Shown: piece by piece, positions 24,487 through 36,527 of the stretch
Numbering within the stretch: the stretch's first letter is position 1
Layout of the letters: every line of letters starts with the position of its first letter
Assembly: GCF_022376445.1 (NCBI RefSeq)
Contig: NW_025955111.1
Location: 1 to 64,000, forward strand
Direction of reading: 5' to 3'
From: Fomitopsis serialis
Taxonomy: Eukaryota; Basidiomycota; Agaricomycetes; Polyporales; Fomitopsidaceae
Length of the DNA: 64,000 nucleotides
Notes under the pieces: generated by a model
What the model was told of the DNA's origin: nothing
Database searches by the model: none
Seen by the model: only the letters and a program-made list of their open reading frames with translations
Made by a program: the position numbers and the translations under genes

Positions 24487-25801
24487 CTAGAACTTGAACA
24501 GGTCCGGCATATATATCGCGGCAATCAAGCCCACGGTGTAGATGAGGGCGAGGTTACCGTTACCCTGACATATGACAGTGAGTGAGCTATTCTTCGCCCC
24601 ACGCTCATAGTTCTTGAAGTAGACTTACCACAAACTTCATGGCACAATCGAGACCATCGTTGGGATCGAACGTCGTCACCTGCCAGAGGGTGTGCAAAGC
24701 GGTCCCGGCGACCCCGATGACGTAGTAAGGGAGGGTCATGTTGGTTTCGATGCCAGTGTACACCAGGGTCGCAATGAACATGATGCCGAAGACGGCGAGA
24801 ATCGGTCTGATCCAGGAACCGAAGAGGACAGCAGTAGACTTGACGCCTGCCTTGATGTCGTCCTCGCGGTCCTGGCAAGCGTAGATCGTGTCGTACACCA
24901 TTGTCCAGCTGAGGAATAGTCACATCAGCACTTTCTCCGCGACATAAACATATAAGATACACACCACAACGCTCCGAAAGTAAGCACCCACGGCACGGGC
25001 GAACTCACGTCCTGCGGCGCTATGATAAGCCACGTAGTCGGCAGGCCCCAGTTCATAGCAAGGCCTGCCACAGTGATCATGTAAGATTAAGCTCACGTAG
25101 TAATAGGAGGGCACGTACCCAGATATGCTTGGGGCCAATTGGTCAACCGCTTCATCAGCGGGTAAAAGCCGTGGAACACGAAGAGACCGAAGAGGCCACA
25201 TATCATGCTGTCATCCACATATGGTTCATATCGATCTCGTGAACTTCTAATTAAGGTTCACTCACGCAGTAGGGTTAAGCATGGTGAGGATCCATACACA
25301 GAGACCGACTTGAACCAGTAGGAAGACCGTTGCTCCAAAGACCGAAACTGCGCCAGACGCGATCGGACGGGTCTTGCACCGTTCTAGCGAGGCGGAAAGG
25401 CATTATGAGCCAAACATGACGCACATTGCCCGAAGTTTGTACTTACCTACTAGACGGTCGAGCTCCCGGTCGCAAATGTCATTGATCACGCAAGTAGCGC
25501 TGCCTATGAGCGTAGAGAAGCCCAAAAGCAACACGAAATGACGGATAAGCGTGTCCGCTTGTGGAGGATTGTTGCGGGAAGCCAGGAGATAGCCCCAAAC
25601 TGCGGGTGGATGTGTTCAATGCCAGTGCAGTTCACAGCTGGAAAGGTGGCATTACGTACCGCACGGCAGGAAGAACAAGTTGGTTCCTCCGGGCCAAACA
25701 TGCAACCTGCTCAGTTCCAAGTATAACTTCCACATCGGTTTGGCCTTAGCTGGCGAGTCCTTCTTGAGTAGAGGGATGCTTGGATCAGACACTGTAGACA
25801 T
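24487..25801 (-). CDS. UbiA-family aromatic prenyltransferase 1
   Basis: Seven exons (25660-25801, 25447-25599, 25266-25383, 25119-25207, 24965-25064, 24629-24908, 24487-24564) give exactly 319 aa, normal for Coq2/UbiA-like enzymes. It has two Asp-rich motifs that bind Mg2+ and prenyl diphosphate: NDICDRELD (about residue 86) and DTIYACQDREDD (about residue 205). The latter is the hallmark of 4-hydroxybenzoate-type polyprenyl transferases. RPIASGAVS and about eight hydrophobic segments complete the fold. Such enzymes sit in the ER or mitochondrial membrane and attach an isoprenoid chain to an aromatic acid or phenol. No obvious mitochondrial presequence is present, unlike Coq2, which favours specialised metabolism. 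It is paralogous to UbiA2 (42300-43661). Some UbiA members are terpene cyclases, so the reaction needs proof. Confidence 0.9.
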
Positions 25802-25848
25802 GGCTGCTGCTAGGGGTCTTTGCCTGCCATGCAACAAGAGACGGGAGA

Positions 25849-25858
25849 CCTTATATAC
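25849..25858 (-). promoter_or_regulatory. TATA box of UbiA1
   Basis: GTATATAAGG on the minus strand, about 50 bp upstream of the ATG at 25801. Confidence 0.55.
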
Positions 25859-25861
25859 ATG

Positions 25862-26934
25862 ACTTCGTGGGAGTACGCCGTCCTTTCTGGTTTTCTGAAA
25901 GAGCGTGTCAGTGGCGCTGACTACTGACTTCACTGCTCGGTAACACGTATGAAACAGGAAACAGAATATCAATACAAAGCTGACAGACGGCATCAGTGGT
26001 GGAATAAAGTGGCGCACTTGTTGGTACTTCTAGTTCAGCGCGAAGCTGGTATCGGCCAGAGCATTGCACCCTGGAGTGGCGGTATGTCGCCCGAAGACAA
26101 ATGTACAGCGGGGTTGTAGCGGCCTTCATCTCGGTGACGCCGTGTCAGAAAGCCTGAGGACTTTCCAATTCCTAGTGAGCGCGACAGAACTACCGCTGGT
26201 CCAGCTTCTCGCTGACTCGACGCTGAGATCGCCAGCCAGTGACCCTAGTTGAGGATCGAGGGTGCGCACCCTCGTATTTCGATCATCGCCACTGGTACAG
26301 TATCAGTGTAAAACGGCACCAAGTATTGGGTGCTTGCCAAAGGTGCCAGTGCTCGAGACAGCGAAATCAAAGAGTCAGCTCGCATGCGGGAAATAGGTGA
26401 TGGACTTCGTACATACTGATCGGACGGCTCGGACGTCGTCAATTGGTGTGGGTCGAACTGTACCGAAGGGAGTAGGGCCCTGAGTACCTCCGCCCGCAAG
26501 CAGCTTAAAGCGGCCATAGGTCTGCCAATATTCCATGATCGGAATGATCTGGATCTCATGGTAAGACGCTATGTAGAGATCGGTCGCGCAAAATACGGAG
26601 CTCACTCACAAAGACCATAAGGAGTTGTGACTGGACCCGTTGCTATCTTATCATTCTGCTATGCATAGTGATCCCCGAGTCGGAGTGGCGGTGGCATTTG
26701 AATAGTCAATGTACAGGCGCACGCTGGCAGGCCTGCACTGTTAACTCACACTGGCAGCGAACCTGTACCTTCGAACTTCTGACTACCTGCCAATGAGCGT
26801 GGTAACGATACGAGTAAGCCTGACAAGGACCGAAATGCTGTAGACCCAGGTCGTACGAGACACTACAGAAAAGACACCACTGGCGAGTGCGAACCGCGTC
26901 GAAAGAGAGAATTCCTCGGCGAATCAAGGTCGAA
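25862..26934. other. UbiA1 upstream region with an unassigned coding-like segment
   Basis: 26245-26640 on the minus strand has open stretches with protein-like composition (EIQIIPIMEYWQTYGRFKLLAGGG, then TPIDDVRAVR), possibly two exons with a splice near 26580. I cannot name a family, and no full gene can be built. The rest shows nothing. Confidence 0.3.
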
Positions 26935-27199
26935 TAGACTCGGACCTCTCCTGGCACGTCACTCGGAGCGCTTCATCTGGTAGGCGCGCCGGGTCACGCG
27001 GACGCTGAGAAGCAGCGCCGCACTGGCAGCTTTCAGCATGACAACTCTCAGCAACCGCTGAAGACAGACATGACATTTGTCAAGAGTACACAAATTACAC
27101 ATGACCCGGAGTCAATGAGCAATACAGAGCGTCGAACACATCTTGCGTATATACGGGACTGGAACATTTGCGACGCGTCTACTATAACCTGCCGAACGT

Positions 27200-29196
27200 T
27201 CAGGAGTCCCGCTGAATGGTTTGAATGTGCCGCTCTGAGCGCGGGGTAAGAACGACGTCGAAGTGTGCCGGTTCACTGGATCCTATCAGCTGCCGATCAC
27301 AGATAGTAATGAACGCGCTTACGCAGTCAGCCCTGAACGGCACGCACCGACATCCGGCAAGATGGGCTTCTTGTTGACGTCCATGGGAGGATTGATCTCG
27401 AAAGCCCACATGAGGCGCACCATACCAACCCAGACGGACTTCGCGGCGAAGTGTTGCCCAGGGCAAACCCTGTACAAATGTCAGAAACTACATCGCTCCG
27501 ACGACGCTATACCTCACCTCCTCCCGAAGCCGAAGGCAGAGTGTCCCTCATTCAACGACGACTCAGGCCGTATATCCTCTTTTGCCATGAGGAACCTCTC
27601 GGGGTTGAACTCGAACGGGTCAGAGAAGAGGGTCGCATCGTGGTGGATAGCCCAGATGTTCGGTATTACGGTCGTCCCTGCGCCAATGCGGAAGCCCTTG
27701 TAGACGTCATCTTTCAGACTGTAATGGGGTGCTGACAGCGGAGCAACTGGCATCCATCTAGGGATCAAGTCAGCAGCACGCCAGGCACTTCCCGAAACCC
27801 GAGCTCACCGGAGTACCTCCTTGACAAGCGCCAAACAGTATGGGAGTTGATCGAGGTGGTGATAGCACGGCGCAGTATCGCCATTAGCACCGAGGACCTC
27901 ATCGAGCTCCGCGCGCGCCCGCTTTAGCACGGCAGGGTAGTGCATCATGGCCACGAGGAACCACAACATGACTCCAGCAGTGTTGTCTGTTCCCGCCTCA
28001 AATGCGGAGCCAGCAACTAGTCAGAGGTCTTTAGCAACGTAACTACGAGGGACAGATACCGCATAACTCTTACCATACGCCAAGGAGTCTTCATCGAGAC
28101 CAAGTTGCTCCACGTTCTCCCAGAGGTTAGCAGCGAAGCACTGGACGTGCGCGCCCGAGTCCATCCGTGCCTTGACATCCTTGAGAAGGCGGCTGTAGAA
28201 CTGTGATGTACAGTACCATTAGAACAGCTCTTTTCACATCAGGGACGCCCCAACCTTATGTTCGTACTCGCCCTTCTTGCGCGCCTCGTCGCGCCACGGC
28301 GCCAGGAAGTCCGGCAGCCAATCGAGGATGGGCATCCTATCGACCATGTGCGCGAACGGGTGCATGTCCTGGATGAACGTCTCGAGGATGTGCAGCACAG
28401 TGCGCAGGTCCTCCTCGCTCCCGAAGCCCTTGCCGTAGATCAGAGTGAAGAGCGTCTCCGCGGTGAACCGCTTGATGTTGATGTACGCCTTGCTAGGGTC
28501 GTTCAGGATACTTTGGAGCAGCACCATCGAGCCGCGCTCTTGAAGACGCTCATATGCGCCGACAGCTGGAGCGGGGTTCTGTCAGGGACTTTGAAATGGA
28601 TTGCGATTTGCGCCACTAACCCTTCGGGTTCATCATCGTGTGCACAGCAGCGCGATACTTCTTAAGAAGTGGTCCGTAGGGCAGGAGAACGAGGCGCTGG
28701 TGGAAGGGTCAACGTCAAACATGAACGAGGGCGCATTGACATTTGATTACTGACTTTGTTTCCCGAGCGGTACTTGCCTGCATAGATGAGCTGCTTCCTC
28801 GACGAGTAATTGTTCGAGCGCTTCACGAGCTACACATGCCGTCCATCAGACATGACTCGTCCGAAGTGCTATCGATCGTCTTACCAGCTCCTGGATGTCC
28901 TCCGCGTTGTCCAGCACCAGTATATCATTGTCAAGTGCCTTGAGCATGACCATAGGTCCTACACATCCCTTAGCACTATGCACCGAACCACGCAGCACCA
29001 CGAGTGACTCACCGTATTTCTGGCACAGCGAGTGGAAGTACATCCACGACTTCTCCACCGGCACGTGCCATGCGTTCCCCAGCAGCGGAATACGCGTAGG
29101 GCCCGGCGGCAGGTTCTTCTCGCGGTGCTGAACGAGGGTCCCGATGACGCCAACCGCGAGGCAGGCTAGGGCGAGCAGAAACGGTGTTTCCAACAT
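27200..29196 (-). CDS. Cytochrome P450 (P450b, right copy)
   Basis: Same ten-exon layout as P450a, in reverse. It starts at 29196 (MLETPFLLALACLAVG) and ends in the same RSERHIQTI segment. Anchor, LPPGPTRIPLLGN hinge, I-helix FEAGTDNTAG, K-helix EVLR, FNPERF and the heme loop FGFGRRVCPGQHFA are intact, and every junction I checked keeps the frame. Differences from P450a are scattered conservative changes, more frequent than between the gene X copies. Both look expressible. The position next to UbiA1 and close to the SDR/cupin/epimerase module suggests it oxidises a prenylated aromatic. The substrate is unknown. Confidence 0.92.
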
Positions 29197-29339
29197 TCTG
29201 TGGGATAGCCATCAGCACTCGCTGTAGCAGTACCATTGCAATACGCCACCTAGAGTTAGGTCTTCTGAGCTGACGACACGCTGTGCTTGAAGGAATACCT
29301 GGGCAGGACTCGTCAGAGGCACGAACTCAAGCCCTGTTA

Positions 29340-29379
29340 GTTATATATTCGTACGGTGGGCCCGGTCCACCGCCCGTAC
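29340..29379 (-). promoter_or_regulatory. P450b promoter: palindromic GC site and TATA box
   Basis: 29351-29379 is a near-perfect palindrome built from GTACGG...CCGTAC with CGGTGG/CCACCG inside. ATATATAA follows on the sense side (29340-29348). The layout and distance to the ATG (about 155-180 bp) match P450a, so it is a candidate binding site for a shared regulator. Confidence 0.5.
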
Positions 29380-30640
29380 AGCGCGACTAAGTAATACCGT
29401 ATGTCCCTAAGAAGGGTAGTAGGCCACCCCCGCACAGGAACCTTGCATTACCAGCGGCTATCTCGTAGGCCGACACCGTCTTCTGGCACTATCGCTGTAT
29501 GGAGTTGGAATCGCATATGGTTGTACAATTTGACTGTGATGTGGAAGCGGGTGCGGGGCTTGGACGGGACGCCACTGTGATCAGTCCACCGCGTCAAGAA
29601 GCACAGTCTCAAAATTGACACTCGCAGGGACTGATGACGCCAGCCATGAGATGTGTCCGGGACCAGATCTAGCAGGAAAGTCAATGACGCCCGTATGTTA
29701 TGTGAAAGATACAGACCTGGTACTCAGCCCCCCGCGGACGAATTTCACGAGACACGGTTCAGCCGCAGTAAAGACACTACATATATCATCGCAAATGCTG
29801 AAGGAGCGCCAGCGCCCACCGAACATGACACCGATGGGGGACTCCACAAGACAGTGTCAGGAGACACTGTCGGACGCATAACCTGTCCCTTCGAGAACTC
29901 TAAGGGGATAGAATGACCTATGGACGCCGTTGGGACCAAGTTCTGCAGAACCAAGACGCGCTACACACATACGCCATAAGACAATAAGTTTGCACTGATG
30001 TTGCACCACCAAGAATCATACGCACCGCTGTCTTCCGGTGAAGACGTCCCCGCTAGGTAAGGACGGGCTGATTCAATGGACGTAGACGCCCATACTGGAT
30101 CAGCGTCCCGGGTTAAATGGGGTTGAATGCGCGAGTTCCAAACGTATGCGAATCCCAAGAACGGGGTCGGATGACACGAAGGGAACGTGGTTCGGGGTCC
30201 GTCTCGTGTCTGGAAATATCTCGCATTGCTAAATCTCCTGGTGCGAGACTAGCGATCGCCGGGCCCGTCGCCCGCTGTGCGAAGATACAGTACGCGATCC
30301 GCGTTCATCTCAGTCGATGGTGCGGCGTGTCCGGCGTACGAAGGTCACGAATGCGTAGTGAGCCATGACAACATCGCGTCGAAGGCATTGTTCGATAGCA
30401 ACTTCTCCGCCAACACTCAGTTTGTCCTTAGGACTGGCTCGGAGAGTTCATGCGTTCTACAGGCTCGTGAGTACCTTGCACGGAATCCTGATCAGCCGTT
30501 ATGAGCGACTCACCCTGACGGTACCGTACTTCTCGACGGATGCTCGTGGGAGAGGCGTCGAGCTTAGTGTAAGTGACCCTCGCCAAACTTCCGCGGTCCG
30601 AGGCTGGGCGCTGACCGGTTGAATGGGGCGTCGAGCGTAA

Positions 30641-32466
30641 ACAGGACCTGTGTTCGTCGTTCGACTCCTACTGCACCTCGGCTAATCGCCACCACGAGCG
30701 CAGAAGTGCACACGGCCCTAGTTACCTCTTCGATGTTCCAATCAAGTGTCTACCGTGCCAAGCCTAGCGTCGGTGGCCAGCCAAACATTCCGCGGCCGGA
30801 ATGACTGGGTCGCTCGCAAGGTATGTTAGACCCCCGCCCGTGCGTGTCTGGCGATATTGTATGAGCTCTCAGATACGCGGCAAACATAGCCCATGGAACA
30901 GTAACCCGTACGCTGAGGAGGTAGTAGGGGGCTCGTGTCTTGACATGATTGTGTCTCGTGAGAGCGGTGGAGATGGTCTGTGCGGGATTCAAAGTCGGGG
31001 GCCACGAGGCTACTTATGTAAACCTTTGAAACGTTGTGGCGAATGGTGCATGATCAGAGGGCCTAGAGCAACAATACAGCAGCGACCTCGGGCTCGAGAG
31101 TCGAGAGTAAAGAGGGTTTAAACGTTTCGTACCGGATTCGGACACGGCGACGTGTCAGAGAGTCCGGATCGTTTCGAATGGGAGCTGAGCCGAACCGGAT
31201 CCTCTGGCGCGCCTTGCAGGGAGAGGATGATGTTCGCTGATGTTCGTTGTCTTGTTCAAGTCGTGCGCTGAAGAGCGGTTGCACTGCTGTATCTTGCACG
31301 GTACATGGTACACAACGCGCATGTTCCCCAATCAATCTTAGCAACCACAGTTTCAGCTTGATGACCGAATCCGGTACAAATCACTTTGCACTTGCCCCTT
31401 TCGGAACTACTCTCGTCACATGGTTCGCGCAGCAAGTTGGCATGCGAACTACACGTAGTAGTACCAGGTCATACTGTACGACAACTCGCATTGAACTGTA
31501 ACATCTCTCAGGACGGATTGACGCGGTATATCTACCACGCACAAGGATGAATACTTACCCGCTTTGTCACGCCTGAAGCTCAAAAAATGAAGCCCGCCGA
31601 ATAACCCGGGAATGGTTTCCCGATGTCGGACTTGTATGCAGCTTCTTCGCTGGCACGTCCGCGGATCGCAAAGCTACAGTCCTGCCGTGGCCACTCATAT
31701 CGCTCTGGTGGGTGCTCGCTCCTCGTGAAGATGGCGCATGCTCATGCTTCGTAATAGAGTTGCGTTCTGTGTCTTCGGCACGCAGAGCAGCATATTTCGT
31801 GCACGATTGCATCCGGATGCGGCGTCGAACACAGCGAGGGGCAGCCTGCGATTTCAGCAGATTCAAAGCTCTGCCAGGATGCGGACGTCGAAGTGCCGTC
31901 CTTGAGCGACGTGCTGATTTAGAATGGACGATTCTCGGTGCTCTGTACAACAGCAAGGCCTGCCGCTTCAACCACATCCGTTACTACACATACGGCCAAT
32001 ATTGCATCGGCGCTCAAGAGAAGTCTCCCCTGTGACGTCGGCCGCCCGTATACGGATGTAGCGCCGCTGGGCGCAGGAATATCCGGGTCTCAGCGAGCCT
32101 CATCGACCACCATCGCCCTTCTGCGCGACCTCCTAGGCCATTGTGACTAGGCTTTATACCGAGAAATCGACACCAGAGACCACAGACAGGAGGAAGAAGA
32201 CTTGCCAGCGCAGACGGTGGCTGTCGGTTTCGGTTGGTGTTCCTTCCGGAAGTGGCAGCGCACGTCAGTCTGCATTTCACATCGCACATCGCCCGATCAG
32301 CACAGACGTTGCACCTACAGTTCTAAGTCCACACTTCGGATGCCGACCGTCCTCAGGCTAGGCGCGGTCTGTGTCCAGGACACCTATAAAGGTCGCTGTG
32401 CACAACGCTGCTTTCCAGCACCTGCCCTAGATACTCAGCGCCCCCCCATCGAACCTAAGTACCAGA
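30641..32466. other. Region between P450b promoter and SDR gene
   Basis: Beyond the end of block 3. There are several unsupported open frames (for example 31567-31977 and 31712-32035) with no family motif. A TATA box for the SDR gene is listed separately. No gene is called. Confidence 0.45.
32385..32390 (+). promoter_or_regulatory. TATA box of SDR gene
   Basis: TATAAA in CACCTATAAAGG, 77 bp upstream of the ATG at 32467. Confidence 0.5.
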
Positions 32467-33616
32467 ATGCCGTCCATCGTCGTTGCAGGCGCGTCCCGCG
32501 GGCTTGGTGTAAGCGTGCATGCCGCGTACCACACCGCGCTCGTCCATACTCATCGCGGCTGTTGCTAGTTGGAGTTCGTGAAACAACTCCTCGCCGAGGG
32601 CAACGTCGTCATCGCCCTCGCGCGCAACCCCGCCAAGTCGAGCGGGCTCGTCGCGATTCAGGACAAGAACCTCCATGTCTTCAAGGCAGACACCACCAAC
32701 TCCGCCTCTCTGAAGGTGCGTCCATTCTCGACGAGCGTGGCTCCGTGCTGCTCACAGCGTTCCAGGCAGCCGCCCAGGCAACCGCAGAGGTCACCGGCGG
32801 GTCGCTCGACATCCTCATCAACAACGCCGCCTACCAAAACGACGGGCACGCCTTCCACACCATCACCGAGTTGTAAGCCTCCCCCTCCCCCCTCCCCATC
32901 ATCCCGCTCACCCGGCCCCGCCCAGCGAGTCCGACGCGGAGCTGGTCGACGACTTCACCCAGAACTGGCACACGAACGTGATCGGGCCGATGCTCACCAT
33001 CAACGCCTTCCTCCCGCTCCTCCGCAGGGGCGCGCTCAAGAAGGTCTTCTCCCTCTGGTCCGGCCTCGGCGACGCCGCGTTCAACCTCGCCTCGGGCTTC
33101 TCCGGCCGCACCGCGTACTGCGTGACCAAGTGCGCGCTCGACATGGTGAACGTCAAGTACGCGCGTGAGTGCCCCGCCCGTGTGCGTGCTGTTCTGGGGA
33201 GCGCTGACTGGCGCGCGTGCAGTGGCGCTCAAGGACGAGGGCTTCATTTTCGTCGCGGTCAGCCCGGGCGTCGTCAACACCGCTGAGGCCCCTCGTAAGT
33301 CCAACCCCCCTCTGCTCCGCTCCCCCTCCACTCACGCGATATCCTCCTTCCTCCCTCCCCGCACGCCGCAGCCCCGCCGGAGGTGATGCCCCTCCTCTTG
33401 AAGCAGGCGCAAGACTTCCTGTCCGTCAGCCCGCACTGGAAGGGCCCCATCGAGCCGCACGAGTCCGTCGGGGCCATGCTCAAGGTCCTCCACGGCCTCA
33501 AGCCGGAGCACAACGGCCAGACGCTGAGCCACTGGGTGAGTTCGGGGCGGCCGTGCGTGCGTGCGACGCGTTTGCTGATCCGTTGGTTGGTGCAGGGAAA
33601 CAAGGAGTGGCTGTAG
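32467..33616 (+). CDS. Short-chain dehydrogenase/reductase (SDR)
   Basis: Seven exons (32467-32508, 32569-32715, 32766-32872, 32926-33164, 33223-33294, 33372-33535, 33596-33616) give 263 aa, the usual classical-SDR size. GASRGLG near the N-terminus is the TGxxxGxG cofactor loop. ALARNP after beta-2 suggests NADP(H). NNAAY is the NNAG-type motif. The catalytic Ser lies in SLWSGLG and the active-site Tyr/Lys in YCVTK. VSPGVVNT is the PG motif after beta-6. The enzyme would oxidise or reduce an alcohol/ketone, plausibly one introduced by the P450s. It is transcribed convergently with the cupin gene and found only in the right arm. The very GC-rich introns and third positions differ somewhat from its neighbours. 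Substrate unknown. Confidence 0.9.
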
Positions 33617-34579
33617 GTGCCGGTGGCGTGGCGTGGGTGTGGAGTGCTTGCGAGCGATGGTATGAATGTGTAAAGCGTATCTGTATGCTGTATGCCATGT
33701 CCTTCTCCAGTGAAATGTCGCCGTTGTTCGTTGCTCTGCATGCCCACTGTCCTCGGACACGAGCACATGGAAGGTGGGGTTCCGAAGCCAGATCTCGTCA
33801 GACCCGTCGTCGACCCTCCAAGCTGCATGCATGCATGCGCTCCCGAATCTGAGTCTTGCGACAGCATGTGCGTGAAATCGCATTCCAAATTTCCATGCCC
33901 TGTACGGTCAAGACACGACCTTTGGTAGCCCGTACTTTGCCGAGTTCCGACTGCATGACACCCGCGCGAGATGAGGAGGAAAGAATGCAGGTTGAGAAAA
34001 GTACTGAGGGACTCGGGGACAGGGCATCTTGTGGAAATAGACAACGCTGCGAGGGCGATACAGCGCCGTGTCCACACCGTCGGCGAAAGTTCGCATTCAT
34101 CTGTTCATATGTACGACACAGTGGGCCGTGGTCACATGCAGAGTCGCGTCCATGTCCATACACGCCGACGCTTCTCTGCACTGCGTAGCTCCCGTCTAAC
34201 ACAACGACTACTTGTGTCTCGCCAGTACCTGTCAGTGTCAATCTGACTGCAATCTCGGAATCCTTGAATGTGGGAAGCGTAAGCGGAATTACGTGTGCGC
34301 TACTACGTATGGAACTTGGTGGCTTCCCAGCTGAAGGACTCGGAGGAGATTTCCATCTATTCATGACAGTACCGTGTAGAGCACATGCAACGTAAAACGG
34401 TGTTCACTATTTACATAACAGTTCCTCCCTCAAGCGGCCCCCACTGTATCCGTTGCATAGCGAGCAGGGCGAACAGGTACATCCATGATCCGAGATGGCA
34501 TTATGTTCTAACAGTACAGAATGTACAAGCATCGACCGACCGACCGAGAACCCGAGCAATTATTAGTATAAACCAGAGC
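33617..34579. other. Convergent intergenic region
   Basis: Lies between the 3' ends of the SDR and cupin genes. Open frames on both strands are short of any motif. Nothing recognised. Confidence 0.5.
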
Positions 34580-35670
34580 ACTAGCGCGAATAGAGGATGA
34601 AGGGCTTTATGCGTCTCAATTGTGTGAGCCTGGCTTTGCTCCGAGAGCTCGAGAGACGGTCGGCGTACCAGAGTAGACGGGGTAAGAACCCTTGTATCCC
34701 GCGAGCCTGCCGATGATGTGACCTTTGTAAAACTCACCTCAATATCGAGCACTCCGTTGTAGAACGGGACCAGGCACTTACCGAAGAAGAACACGATGGC
34801 GAGGCCCAGGATGCGCGGGTATTCTCCCGGGACCGAGGATGCCTTGTCCCACATGACCATGAGCTGCGAAAAGCTCACGGGGATGTTGGCGCGATAGTGG
34901 GACTCCATGATGCCGTACGTGCTGTTGATCCAGGCCTCGTCCAGTCTGTAGCGAGGCGCGCATCGTCAGGTGCCGTGTTGCTGGACTGAGCGGAAGATGT
35001 ACCCCTGGCCTGGCTTGGAGGTGATGTCCATAATGAGGTCCTTTTCTGACGTCGGATCACACCAGAACTGGATGTCAGGGTAAGTCCGATGAGTATACGA
35101 GGCCGGAGACAGTTAGGCTCACAGTGTGGATGGCCCCGGAAGGTATAACGACTTGGTCTCCGGCTGACGCATAGCCTTCTTGACCATCAAGTACATAGCC
35201 CACGCGTCCTTGGATCTGTAGGCATGTTGACCGAGGCACAGAAGTGAAGGCTGTCAGGTATACGCACAATGTCGAAGTACTCAGTCTGATCTCGGTGCCA
35301 GCTGCAGGTAATATGCTCGTCAATAGGCTCTACGCCCACACTTCCGCGTACTCACTGAAGCGGAGGAAATGCCACTGATGCAGCGATCAGCAAGATGTCG
35401 GACAGCTCATTTGAGACGCAGTCACTGCTCAGCTTGCCAGCCCCAGTGATAGGGTCTTTAGGATTATACTGGCAACGGAACATGAACTTCTCTGGCGTCG
35501 AAACGAGCACCTTGTGTCTTCTCGCGCCGCTGAAGCAGACCTGCCAGCCTTCCTCGTCGTACTCGAGGGTAGCATCTCAACCTGCTCGCCGAGAGATCAG
35601 CTGGCTTGCTTTAAAATCCGTGGCTGGAGGGTACCTTTGGGAAAACCCAATCACGGGTAGTGGCGAACAT
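34580..35670 (-). CDS. Cupin-fold protein with C-terminal membrane segment
   Basis: Starts at 35670 (MFATTRDWVF). The second exon carries YDEEGWQVCFSG and then KFMFRCQYNPKD. A short exon reads WHFLRF. Next comes HITCSWHRDQTEYFDI, and across an intron IQGRVGYVLDGQEGYASAGDQVVIP ending in SGAIHT: a cupin beta-barrel with G(X)5-G type strands and candidate metal ligands in the SWHRDQTEYF and GAIHT segments. After FWCDPTS and a connecting region, a hydrophobic helix (ILGLAIVFFFGKCLVPFY) suggests membrane anchoring, unusual for a cupin. Cupins in fungal pathways act as isomerases, dioxygenases or decarboxylation/cyclisation helpers; which applies here is unknown. Exon joins near 35590 and 34980 and the last exon (stop placed at 34580) are tentative. 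Confidence 0.6.
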
Positions 35671-36527
35671 GGTCGACGTGCACTTCAACACGTCCAGATC
35701 AACGAGTAGAGTCTTGCAGTACCGGTCCTGCAACACTTAAATCCATATAAATCATGCAGGGCGCCTGGTAGAGCGGGTCCACAACATGATATGGACACCA
35801 GCACGGTCAGATTCTTCATTGTGCCGTAAGGGTGAGTTCGGGTGCGACGATCCTGCGTGTCAAGTAATCCCTATCCTCGGGCCATACTTGCGGTGAGCAG
35901 TTCGGCGGCATTGCTCTCCCTCTGTTACCCCGCGGCCAGACATATAAATTACGGGCTTCCGCGGAATTGTTTCGTCCGGTGTTTTGCAAGTCCAAGTCGA
36001 ACATGCTACCGTATGCATACTGGCGCTCATTAAATCTTGAATAGTACGGACACTAGCGCCCGGATGAAGTTCAGCAGACCCGGAAAAGCAGTGGGGGGAC
36101 TTCACGCCGAGTCAGGGCTCTGAACACCCCAGTGTCATAGGTCCTTGTCGAACTATGACGCTGCGATACTTACAAGCGACACCTACAAGTCGTCGGTCTG
36201 TGAGAACTGGGCCGTACAGGGCGTATTGAAAGCATTCTCACGCATTGATAGCGCGGGGCTAGGACACCTTCTGTGGAAGTCTTCAGCGCACAGTGGACGG
36301 CACACCATTTGGAGCATGCAGTAACAGTGATGACATGAAGCATCCGTGTCCCTTCATTACCCGATCACCTAAGTCCGATGCGGGATTCGCGTTAGCACCC
36401 GTCGCACAGCAAGGATAGACAAGCAATACGTGCGGCCCACCTGTTGCTCGAAAACTTGAAGCTCGATATCGTCTCCATTATAAACCTCGACTTCGTTACG
36501 ACGAACGACTCGCACCAAGCACCCGAC
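35671..36527. other. Shared upstream region of cupin and epimerase genes
   Basis: A divergent intergenic region of about 0.86 kb that could hold a bidirectional promoter. TATA-like ACATATAAAT occurs at 35939-35948 and AAATCCATATAAATC near 35740 on the cupin side. No gene recognised. Confidence 0.45.

Larger units (their letters stand above)
26935..30640. repeat. Inverted duplication, block 3, right arm
   Basis: Reverse-orientation partner of 10255-13740, carrying P450b with its promoter and 3' flank. Confidence 0.85.

Noticed and set aside
24487..25801. UbiA1 considered as the ubiquinone gene COQ2
   Set aside because: No evident mitochondrial presequence, and it is clustered with P450s and a paralogue; a housekeeping role is not excluded but less likely.
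28258..28665. 135-codon plus-strand open frame
   Set aside because: Antisense shadow of P450b exon 5.
33274..34077. 267-codon minus-strand open frame over the SDR 3' end
   Set aside because: Overlaps SDR exons in antisense and has no motif; GC-rich sequence gives long spurious frames.
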